Source: Rhodeus uyekii (lineage: Eukaryota; Chordata; Actinopteri; Cypriniformes; Acheilognathidae). From it: a DNA stretch of 64,000 bases. The notes beneath the pieces were generated by a model. It was not told the DNA's origin and searched no databases. It was given only the letters and a program-made list of their open reading frames with translations. The DNA lies in NCBI GenBank assembly GCA_037043235.1, contig JAWRVZ010000221.1:351001-415000 (forward strand). Reading direction: 5' to 3'. Position 1 is the stretch's first letter, and each line of letters begins with the position of its first letter. The position numbers and the translations under genes are program-made. Of the stretch, positions 57,470 to 64,000 are shown piece after piece.

Positions 57470-57548
57470 TGTTTTTGTATAATGTTTTAGCACCGTGGGG
57501 ACAGGGGGCCACGGTGATACAATCCCATAGAGCCGCTGTACAAAAACC
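57470..57548 (+). other. TRBD: TRBD segment with both RSSs
   Basis: D core at 57498-57509, 12 nt, GGGACAGGGGGC, the same as the human TRBD1 core known to me. The 5' side has nonamer TGTTTTTGT 57470-57478, 12-bp spacer and heptamer CACCGTG 57491-57497. The 3' side has heptamer CACGGTG 57510-57516, 23-bp spacer and consensus nonamer ACAAAAACC 57540-57548. The two heptamers are exact inverse copies. All three frames are open (GTGG, GQG, DRG). This 12-D-23 arrangement occurs only in TRB and TRD loci. Only one D is seen. Confidence 0.96.
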
Positions 57549-57885
57549 TCCCTCCATCTACAGGCAATTAGACACGACTAAAGAATACAAACATCGCACA
57601 GAATACTCACGGATTTCAACATTCAATCTTACCAATATCTCAGATGGAAGGAGCAATAATATTTTGAGTTATTCCCACATTTGAATGAATTTCAACATTT
57701 TATTGCCGGTAAATACATGTGCAATTGAGACTTGATTGGATAATGTGGTATTTTTTCTCAAATGCATATTTCACTTTTGCATACTTTCACACTGGGAGAA
57801 AATGCCATGGAATTAACAGGCTTTGATATGATCGTGGAATAAGAGGAATTCTAATGCAAATTTCGGAGCACTCATTAACAATGTG

Positions 57886-57936
57886 CCACTGGCACACAAG
57901 CATACTTTGGAAAAGGAACAAAACTGACAGTTTTAG
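57886..57936 (+). CDS. TRBJ: TRBJ segment (J1)
   Basis: Encodes TGTQAYFGKGTKLTVL with the FGxG bulge and a GTAAG donor at 57937, phase 1. Heptamer CAATGTG at 57879-57885; the nonamer region (aaatttcgg) is poor, so recombination may be weak. First J, 340 bp after the D RSS. Confidence 0.85.
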
Positions 57937-58096
57937 GTAAGTTTATATGATTTTATTTGTGCTTACTGACCAGTGCTCAATAGACTAATACTGTCTGTTC
58001 ATACTTTATTAATTATGACTCAAGAATTAGGGAAGGGGGCCATTCAAAAAAGCCTTAATTATTTGTGCATTAGCTTGTGCATACCGTCTCGCTGTG

Positions 58097-58147
58097 GCAA
58101 TGCTTATCAAGCACACTTTGGAGATGGAACAAAATTAACAGTTGTTG
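58097..58147 (+). CDS. TRBJ: TRBJ segment (J2)
   Basis: Encodes NAYQAHFGDGTKLTVV, donor GTAAG. Heptamer CGCTGTG 58090-58096; the nonamer near 58070 (TTAGCTTGT) is degenerate. QAHFG in place of QAYFG. Confidence 0.87.
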
Positions 58148-58311
58148 GTAAGACACACTTTTACCTACGCTAATATCTAGGCCTACGTGGGAAAATTAGA
58201 CAGTGACAAAACTATTTGGCTGATGATCATCCAATCAGGACTATTTGGAAATTTTGTGTAAAATATAGTTTTAATTTGAGACCGTTTTTGCCATGACTGG
58301 TGTATGCTGTG

Positions 58312-58359
58312 CCAATTATCAAGCCTATTTTGGTAGCGGCACCAAATTAACTGTTCTTG
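58312..58359 (+). CDS. TRBJ: TRBJ segment (J3)
   Basis: Encodes NYQAYFGSGTKLTVL, donor GTAAG. Heptamer TGCTGTG 58305-58311; nonamer CGTTTTTGC 58283-58291 is one of the best in the J cluster, at a 13-bp spacing. Shortest J here (48 nt). Confidence 0.9.
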
Positions 58360-58575
58360 GTAAGTACTTCAACTTCAGTTGGAAACTTTTAAGCATATAC
58401 TTTGTGTATACTTGTCTTGTGAGTTGATAATTTAAAGCAACATGATTGAAAATATAAAATGGGTCATTTGAGAGCGTAAATATATCGTAACACTGTAAAA
58501 AGAAACGCATATCAGTTTAGTAAATGTAAGGGTTATGCAGTCAAAGGCATTTTATCAGTGAGTCTGCATGCTGTG

Positions 58576-58628
58576 CTTTGGAAGCAGTCAAGCTTTCTTT
58601 GGTGAAGGGACAAGATTGACTGTTATGG
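58576..58628 (+). CDS. TRBJ: TRBJ segment (J4)
   Basis: Encodes FGSSQAFFGEGTRLTVM, donor GTAAG. Heptamer TGCTGTG 58569-58575; nonamer like GCATTTTAT near 58547. TR in place of TK and an end in VM set it apart. Confidence 0.88.
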
Positions 58629-58750
58629 GTAAGTAAATGTAAATGACAATGACAATAATGTGTTAGACATGTATATATTTACCAATGGGAATTGTAGAGA
58701 AATACGCCATTGTCAGCTAGAAGTTTCTGATACTGTCTTGATACTCTGTG

Positions 58751-58800
58751 CTCAAACACGCCAGCATATTTTGGAAAAGGCACCAAACTCACCGTTTTAG
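58751..58800 (+). CDS. TRBJ: TRBJ segment (J5)
   Basis: Encodes SNTPAYFGKGTKLTVL, donor GTAAG. Heptamer CTCTGTG 58744-58750; nonamer AGTTTCTGA near 58722. Confidence 0.88.
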
Positions 58801-59045
58801 GTAAGAAAAACCACAATTATGACTTTTAGTCTTCTAGTCCAATGACACAAAAAGTAACAAAACATCTAAATAGTTGCCAAACTAATATCTGTATTTTGTT
58901 TGACATCGCTTCTTTTTTGTTTGACAAAGTTCTGAAACATTGAATTTTGGCAAAATATCATTAGACATTGTTTAAGTTGTTCCTTATAGAAGTTGTTATG
59001 GCCAATGTCAATTGGAGTTTTTTACCGTCACTTGACATCAGTGTA

Positions 59046-59096
59046 ATCAGTTCAGTCCGGCACACTTTGGCAGTGGAACTAAACTTACCGTAACAG
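59046..59096 (+). CDS. TRBJ: TRBJ segment (J6)
   Basis: Encodes QFSPAHFGSGTKLTVT, donor GTGAG. Heptamer CAGTGTA 59039-59045 lacks the usual terminal G next to the coding end, the only J here with that defect, so it may recombine poorly. Nonamer region has a T run (gttttttac). Confidence 0.82.
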
Positions 59097-59232
59097 GTGA
59101 GATATTTTTTACTGAATTTGTTGGATTAATATTATTTGGTACTGAAGTTTAAGGATAATTCTTTTGGGAATAAGTCAGTGTCCAGACCTGGCACATATCC
59201 TAGACATTTTATTAGTGCACACGTTTGCTGTG

Positions 59233-59284
59233 TCTACTACTGCTCAGGCTTATTTTGGTGAAGGAACGAAGTTAACCGTACTTG
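59233..59284 (+). CDS. TRBJ: TRBJ segment (J7, type A)
   Basis: Encodes STTAQAYFGEGTKLTVL, donor GTAAG. Heptamer TGCTGTG 59226-59232, nonamer like CATTTTATT 59205-59213. First of the alternating A/B series, with the type A upstream text 'tagtgcacacg'. Confidence 0.9.
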
Positions 59285-59539
59285 GTAAGAAACTCGCTTC
59301 ATACTATTTAATAACAGTGTTAATCAAATGTGAGGCTTCTATTAAAAATGTCTGATTACATTTGTATGTAAATATTGGTTAGTTCTAGTGTATGTCAGAG
59401 TTAATGCATTCTGAGGGTTCTTTCTGACCCAAAAGTCTTTATGTTTTGCATTGATAAAAAGCTCTTTATTGTAATTAGTGATGCATGTGGATGGTATTAA
59501 GAGTAGAGGAGGTTTTATCTGCAGCGTAGAATCAGTGTG

Positions 59540-59591
59540 AACAACTACGACCCTGCATACTTTGGTAGTGGCACCAAACTCACAGTAATAG
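59540..59591 (+). CDS. TRBJ: TRBJ segment (J8, type B)
   Basis: Encodes NNYDPAYFGSGTKLTVI, donor GTAAG. Type B RSS: GGTTTTATC 59511-59519, about 13-bp spacer, heptamer CAGTGTG 59533-59539 preceded by AGAAT. Confidence 0.9.
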
Positions 59592-59756
59592 GTAAGAACT
59601 TTTTTGCCTGAATTTTTCACATCAGTGCAAGAAATCTTATGTAAAATCATTTTCATTTGTAAAATAAGTGAAATTAGACTTCTTCAGTGTAGATTAAATG
59701 GCTAAGAGCATTTCTATAGCCTCGATGTTTAAACTGAAGTCCACATGTGAGCTGTG

Positions 59757-59813
59757 ACACTGGTGGAGGTGGCCAAGCTTTCTTCGGCAAAGGAACAAAG
59801 TTAACCGTTCTTG
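59757..59813 (+). CDS. TRBJ: TRBJ segment (J9, type A)
   Basis: Encodes TGGGGQAFFGKGTKLTVL, donor GTAAG. Heptamer AGCTGTG 59750-59756. A run of four glycine codons lengthens the CDR3 part (57 nt, the longest J here). Confidence 0.9.
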
Positions 59814-60067
59814 GTAAGACATGAAATTAAAGGTATATTACAAAGCTGACATTTACAAAAAAATTCTAGTACAGTAAATATTAGAAACGCCTTGTAGTTC
59901 AACATGCAAAGGAGACCCGTTGCATTTTCTGAACACTCTTTAGTGTGAGACAGATTGTCAATTCCTGTACCATTCTGAGAAGTGTTGGCATTCTCCAGTT
60001 ACTGAACAAAACAGTTAAATATGTAAGAAAGATGTGCGGGTTTCATCTGTAGCACAGAATCAGTGTG

Positions 60068-60118
60068 AGCAGTACAACCCTGCATACTTTGGAAGCGGCA
60101 CCAAACTCACAGTTTTAG
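60068..60118 (+). CDS. TRBJ: TRBJ segment (J10, type B)
   Basis: Encodes QYNPAYFGSGTKLTVL, donor GTGAG. Nonamer GGTTTCATC 60039-60047, 13-bp spacer, heptamer CAGTGTG 60061-60067. Confidence 0.9.
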   Translation, partial: SSTTLHTLEAAPNSQF

Positions 60119-60253
60119 GTGAGTAAGTCACATATCTTGATGTTCAGGCCGAAAGAAATGTTATTTATCGAGAACACAATATACAATCTTCAAAATAACA
60201 TTATGTGTGTATGACATGGCTGAGTAAATTTGTTAGAGCACATGTGCACTGTG

Positions 60254-60304
60254 ACTCTGCTTCTCAAGCTTACTTTGGCGATGGAACAAAGTTAACTGTA
60301 TTAG
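60254..60304 (+). CDS. TRBJ: TRBJ segment (J11, type A)
   Basis: Encodes SASQAYFGDGTKLTVL, donor GTAAG. Heptamer CACTGTG 60247-60253 is the only full consensus heptamer among the J segments; nonamer TAAATTTGT near 60225 is partial. Confidence 0.92.
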
Positions 60305-60408
60305 GTAAGAAAAATCAATTTTTATAATTATCTCAGATAATATGAGTGGCAAAGCCTACGCGATCTCAACTATAGTTGAGGTTTTAACTGTTGCTTAGTA
60401 TCAGTGTG

Positions 60409-60460
60409 AACACTGCCAATCCTGCATACTTCGGTAGTGGCACTAAACTTACAGTCCTAG
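60409..60460 (+). CDS. TRBJ: TRBJ segment (J12, type B)
   Basis: Encodes NTANPAYFGSGTKLTVL, donor GTGAG. Nonamer GGTTTTAAC 60380-60388, 13-bp spacer, heptamer CAGTGTG 60402-60408. Confidence 0.91.
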
Positions 60461-60738
60461 GTGAGTAATTTCAATATTCAATATTCTGTGTGATATATAA
60501 TCACTTTTCAAGGTATTACAGAAATGTAGCTGTGAGACTTTAATATGCAATGAATCTTGAATCAATGAAAGTGATGTTGTTTGTGTGTTATATCTTTGAA
60601 ATGGTTTAAATAAGCAGACTGGCCATTAATTAAAGTAAATTTGATTGATATAGTCGAGCAGCGTTCATGAAGCGTTTAAGTTAAAACAAGTTGCATTTGC
60701 CGCCGTGAGTGAATTTGTCAGTGCACAAGTATGCTGTG

Positions 60739-60792
60739 ACTCTGGTTCTTATCCAGCTTACTTCGGCTCTGGAACAAAGCTAATTGTTCTGG
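60739..60792 (+). CDS. TRBJ: TRBJ segment (J13, type A)
   Basis: Encodes SGSYPAYFGSGTKLIVL (I in place of T in the last strand), donor GTAAG. Heptamer TGCTGTG 60732-60738; upstream 'gtgagtgaatttgtcagtgc' is the type A signature. Confidence 0.9.
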
Positions 60793-61047
60793 GTAAGGAT
60801 ATTAAAACATATTCTTTCTACTTCGTTGATTGCCATTGACAGGCTAAACTGTAAAGCGCAAAGCACTCATGCCAAATGGAAGTTTATAACTTTTTTTAAT
60901 GCTACTATATGACATCTAAAATTAGATTAAATTGAACTGGAATGCTTCTCAGTAATCTTGAGATAATCCATTAGATGTATTGAGATAAGTAGCATAATTT
61001 ATGATTTTGACTGTGTGAGGTATTAACAGTTGCATAGAATCAGTGTG

Positions 61048-61099
61048 ACCATGGGTAGTGAAGCACACTTTGGTGAAGGGACTAAACTTACAGTCCTAG
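61048..61099 (+). CDS. TRBJ: TRBJ segment (J14, type B)
   Basis: Encodes TMGSEAHFGEGTKLTVL, donor GTGAG. Nonamer GGTATTAAC 61019-61027, 13-bp spacer, heptamer CAGTGTG 61041-61047. Its coding part resembles J2 and J6 (AHFG) although its RSS is type B, so the coding and RSS histories may differ. Confidence 0.9.
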
Positions 61100-61357
61100 G
61101 TGAGTAATTCGCTTAATAATTAAAATTTACAAGGATATTTAGCATCTTATCCCGCCTATGTGAAGTTCTTTTCTTGTAGAGCTTTCAAAATGAATTTTTT
61201 TTTAAATATTTCACAGATGTGTAAATGACTATATGGTAAATATATAGCACAACTATAGATATTTTAGGATATTCACAGGGCGTTCTAGTAAAAACAGATG
61301 GTAGGGTTTTAACGTTTGGTGTCTTGGTTAAATTTGTGAGAGCACATGTGTGCTGTG

Positions 61358-61411
61358 ACACTGGTGTTGGTCAGGCTTATTTCGGCAGTGGAACAAAGTT
61401 AACAGTACTGG
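61358..61411 (+). CDS. TRBJ: TRBJ segment (J15, type A)
   Basis: Encodes TGVGQAYFGSGTKLTVL, donor GTAAG. Heptamer TGCTGTG 61351-61357, upstream 'tttgtgagagcacatgtg'. Last type A J in the series. Confidence 0.9.
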
Positions 61412-61697
61412 GTAAGAAACTTCAAACTCTTCTATGCTATTTGATTGATTGCCATTGATTACATCTGTATATTAGACTTAAAGCACAATGTGATTTATTT
61501 CACATCAGCGGAAGTCACTAACAAAAGTAAAATTACTATATGACATCTAAAATGTATGAATTGTTATTGGATGAACTAGCAGTTCTTAAGAATCTAATTA
61601 TGTCTTTAAAATGAGGTTAAATATAGTGGGATAAGTGTTAGTGTTTATATGAATCCATGTCTAGCTGAGGTTTTAACTGCAGCTCAGAATCAGTGTG

Positions 61698-61749
61698 AAC
61701 TCTGGATATCAGGCATACTTTGGCAGTGGCACTAAACTTACAGTTTTAG
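61698..61749 (+). CDS. TRBJ: TRBJ segment (J16, type B)
   Basis: Encodes NSGYQAYFGSGTKLTVL, donor GTGAG. Nonamer GGTTTTAAC 61669-61677, 13-bp spacer, heptamer CAGTGTG 61691-61697. QAYFG coding with a type B RSS. Confidence 0.91.
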
Positions 61750-61922
61750 GTGAGTAAATTGAGTCTCATGTGCAATTAATATTCATGTACTTAAATATCT
61801 AGGATTGTTGTATCTTTAAGAATTAGAAAACTGGAAAAGTCTTTAAAAATGTAGTTAGATGATACTGGGATAAGTAAAAATGTTTGTAGTTGAAGTTTTA
61901 ACTCTTGCTTAGAATCAGTGTG

Positions 61923-61974
61923 AACAATCGCAGCCCTGCATACTTTGGCAGTGGCACTAAACTAACAGTTCTGG
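61923..61974 (+). CDS. TRBJ: TRBJ segment (J17, type B)
   Basis: Encodes NNRSPAYFGSGTKLTVL, donor GTGAG. Nonamer AGTTTTAAC 61894-61902, heptamer CAGTGTG 61916-61922. Start of the tandem B-only run. Confidence 0.91.
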
Positions 61975-62172
61975 GTGAGTAAATGAAGTATCATGTGTGA
62001 TATTTATAACCTAATATTTTATTTAACATCTAATATTGGTATTCACATGCATTAGAATAACTGGAATAGGTGTAGTCTTTAAAATGAAACTAAATATACT
62101 GGGATAAGTTCGTCAATGTTCATATGATCTCCAGTATAGCTGAGGTTTCAACTGTAGCTTTGAATCATTGTG

Positions 62173-62224
62173 AACAATCTCAACCCTGCATACTTTGGCA
62201 AGGGCACTAAACTTACAGTCCTAG
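62173..62224 (+). CDS. TRBJ: TRBJ segment (J18, type B)
   Basis: Encodes NNLNPAYFGKGTKLTVL, donor GTGAG. Nonamer GGTTTCAAC near 62144, heptamer CATTGTG 62166-62172 (closer to consensus than the other type B heptamers). Confidence 0.91.
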
Positions 62225-62382
62225 GTGAGTATTTTTATTAGGATATTTCAAAATAGGTTGAATTAGAAGAGTTGGAGTAGTTAGCTCATCTGTGTGAATA
62301 AGTGAATAGTGAGATAAGTGGCAATGTTCTCATAATCTACACCCCATAGCTGAGGTTTTAACAGCAGCATAATATCAGTGTG

Positions 62383-62434
62383 AACAATGCCAACCCTGCT
62401 TACTTTGGCAAGGGCACTAAACTTACGGTTCTGG
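62383..62434 (+). CDS. TRBJ: TRBJ segment (J19, type B)
   Basis: Encodes NNANPAYFGKGTKLTVL, donor GTGAG. Nonamer GGTTTTAAC near 62354, heptamer CAGTGTG 62376-62382. Very close to J18 in coding sequence. Confidence 0.91.
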
Positions 62435-62600
62435 GTGAGTAAACTGAACAATCGGATCTTTAAGAGCTTAAATGATTTCAGTAGTATATCTAAAATCATA
62501 AATCAGAAGAATGGAGAAAAGAAAAGAATAGAGTTAAATACATGGCAATGTTACTCGATCTCTATAGTTGAGGTTTTAACTGCAGCTTAGAATCAGTGTG

Positions 62601-62652
62601 ACCTATAACAGTCCTGCTTACTTTGGCAAAGGCACTAAACTTACGGTTTTAG
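62601..62652 (+). CDS. TRBJ: TRBJ segment (J20, type B)
   Basis: Encodes TYNSPAYFGKGTKLTVL, donor GTGAG. Nonamer GGTTTTAAC 62572-62580, heptamer CAGTGTG 62594-62600. Confidence 0.91.
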
Positions 62653-62824
62653 GTGAGTAAATTGAACATTTTGATTAAGAATTTAAAATATTTCAGTAGT
62701 ATATCTAAAATGACTGTTAATTAGAAGAACTGGACAACAGAAAAGAGGTAGATGTAGTTGGATAAGTGGCAATGTTATATAATCTCAATAGTTGAGGTTT
62801 TGACTGCAGGTTAGAATCAGTGTG

Positions 62825-62876
62825 AACTATAACGATCCTTCTTACTTTGGCAGTGGCACCAAACTTACAGTTTTAG
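62825..62876 (+). CDS. TRBJ: TRBJ segment (J21, type B)
   Basis: Encodes NYNDPSYFGSGTKLTVL, donor GTAAG. Nonamer GGTTTTGAC near 62796, heptamer CAGTGTG 62818-62824. Last of the closely spaced type B run. Confidence 0.91.
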
Positions 62877-63310
62877 GTAAGAATATATATTTTTGTTTGC
62901 TTGTCTCTTGGTATTTTATCACTTTATAAGTATGTTTTGTGAATGTGTTGAAATGTAAAAATACAACAATTAATAATTGCAGCAAAATCAAAACTGTAAT
63001 TAGTGAAGGAGGTATGTTGATATGTTTTAGAAAGTCGTAGTAGAAAGTTATCTGTTTCTGAGGCTTTAGAAAATTAAGGAGAGCTCTCTGCCTAACTCAA
63101 ATCCTTCTTAATGTTTAATTGAGTGATTTAGAAGATTGTTGTGTTTCTGAAAAGTTTTGACAGCAAATACATTTGGTATTGATATTCATTGCCAGCACAA
63201 CTGATCTATAGCAGTGTTTAAAATCTATACTGAGTGTTATATTAGTGCATATAGAAAGCAGTCAGGATCAAGTGATAGGAAGAGTTTTACTGTAACTGTT
63301 GAGCAGTGTG

Positions 63311-63359
63311 AACAACAGACCTGCATACTTTGGTCAGGGGACCAAACTCACTGTTTTAG
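63311..63359 (+). CDS. TRBJ: TRBJ segment (J22)
   Basis: Encodes NNRPAYFGQGTKLTVL, donor GTAAG. Nonamer AGTTTTACT 63283-63291, exact 12-bp spacer, heptamer CAGTGTG 63304-63310. It stands 430 bp from J21, outside the tight tandem run. FGQG is unique here. Confidence 0.91.
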
Positions 63360-63819
63360 GTAAGAAAGTAAATAATGTTGCTTTTTCTGAGTGCATTTGG
63401 GTTTATGGTGAAATGCTTTGAATTGTCAGAGGAGGCAATGCCAATAACTGAATATTTAGGTGGTGTGCGACTATAGTTATAGTTTAAATATAGTTATAGT
63501 GTTGCACCTAGATGTTCATTAACAACTCTCTTCATAGTTTACTATGAATCTGTGTTTTTTGAGCCTGTATTGGTATTCTGTATGCTCTATCAAGTAATAT
63601 TGAGTTGCATATAACTGTGAGCTGGCGAGTGCAGATACATCAGTTTCATGTAAAGCTGTCTGTGGTTTTCCTGTTGAAGTAGCAATTGAGCGCATAAACT
63701 GTAGAAATGCAACCTTATTATTGACTTGATTCCCTGCGGTGAAATACACTGAATCGAGTGTGAGATGGTAAAATTAGCCCCGAAAGGTGGTTTATAAAAA
63801 GTGTTTCACTCTTAATGTT
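63360..63819. other. Interval between J22 and the J pseudogene
   Basis: No J, RNA or repeat recognised; the minus-strand ORF 63519-63749 has no domain. No constant-region exon is present before the window ends. Confidence 0.5.
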
Positions 63820-63826
63820 TGTTGTG

Positions 63827-63877
63827 CTTTATCACATATCCTGCAATTTCGATGAGGGACCAAAATGACTGTTCTTA
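63827..63877 (+). pseudogene. TRBJ: TRBJ pseudogene (J23)
   Basis: Aligned on its GTKMTVL part, the FGxG motif reads F-R-stop-G (ttt cga tga ggg). The donor is GC (AGCAAG) in place of GT. A heptamer-like TGTTGTG lies at 63820-63826 with no good nonamer. It cannot make a functional chain. It shows that the J cluster continues, in decayed form, toward the right edge. Confidence 0.7.
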
Positions 63878-64000
63878 GCAAGAATTTTGTAAGAATTAAG
63901 TACTAGGTACTAACATTTTAATTAATCATTTGATACAATGCACTTATTATGCACATACATGTTTTGCATTGTACTTACATCTGTAATTCATTTCTGTAAT

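Noticed and set aside
57964..58173. 66-residue ORF around J2 as a small gene
   Set aside because: It is the germline J2 reading frame with unrelated upstream codons.
4434..63359. Interpretation as an immunoglobulin light-chain locus (J motif FGxGTKLTVL)
   Set aside because: A D segment with 12-RSS on the 5' side and 23-RSS on the 3' side is present, which light-chain loci lack.
4434..63359. Interpretation as TRA/TRD
   Set aside because: The D core equals TRBD1 and the J segments are short, densely clustered TKLTVL types typical of fish TRB; TRA J segments are longer and more varied.

Overview
This window is part of the T-cell receptor beta (TRB) locus of a teleost fish, most likely a cyprinid. 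Three things identify the locus. About twenty V segments have the split-leader, V-exon and 23-type RSS layout. One short D segment, whose 12-nt core matches the known mammalian TRBD1 core, carries a 12-type RSS on its 5' side and a 23-type RSS on its 3' side. At least 22 short J segments encode FGxGTKLTVL-like ends with 12-type RSSs upstream. All V, D and J segments lie on the + strand, so joining would be by deletion. No constant-region exon is visible; TRBC is expected beyond the right edge. The cyprinid guess rests on repeat types recognised from memory (the palindromic AGTTGGCTT element, CTAGCAACATGCTA minisatellites, the 'TAGTTCACCCAAAAATGAAAAT' family and a tRNA-derived SINE). It is inference, and the species is not identified.

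Layout. 1-3.3 kb: nested transposons, with a DIRS-type recombinase fragment abutting a decapitated V fragment. 3.3-8.6 kb: V1-V4. 10.07 kb: an orphan V leader exon. 11.4-13 kb: a decayed LINE on the minus strand. 13.55-26.1 kb: five tandem 2.2-3.3 kb AT-rich repeat units with a two-unit higher-order pattern and two datable insertions. 26.7 kb: V5, a V exon without a nearby leader and without its first cysteine. 28-35 kb: V6-V11. 36-43 kb: V12-V17, including a repeated V13/V14-type cassette; one copy of the cassette lost its first gene where a Tc1-like fragment now sits. 43-45.4 kb: a 5'-truncated L2-like LINE. 46-53 kb: V18-V21. 53-57.4 kb: mostly featureless AT-rich DNA and repeats. 57.47-57.55 kb: the D segment. 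57.88-63.36 kb: J1-J22, with a J pseudogene at 63.83 kb.

How the parts work together. Each V leader exon ends in phase 1 and splices to the V exon. Recombination joins a V (23-RSS) to the D 5' 12-RSS and the D 3' 23-RSS to a J 12-RSS. The J donor then splices, again in phase 1, to a constant region outside the window. The J cluster has grown by duplicating a pair of J types (A and B) and then by tandem expansion of type B alone. I saw no evidence for a wholly new system. The unusual features are the split leader/V gene, the J-pair architecture with two non-canonical heptamer classes, and the higher-order repeat array.
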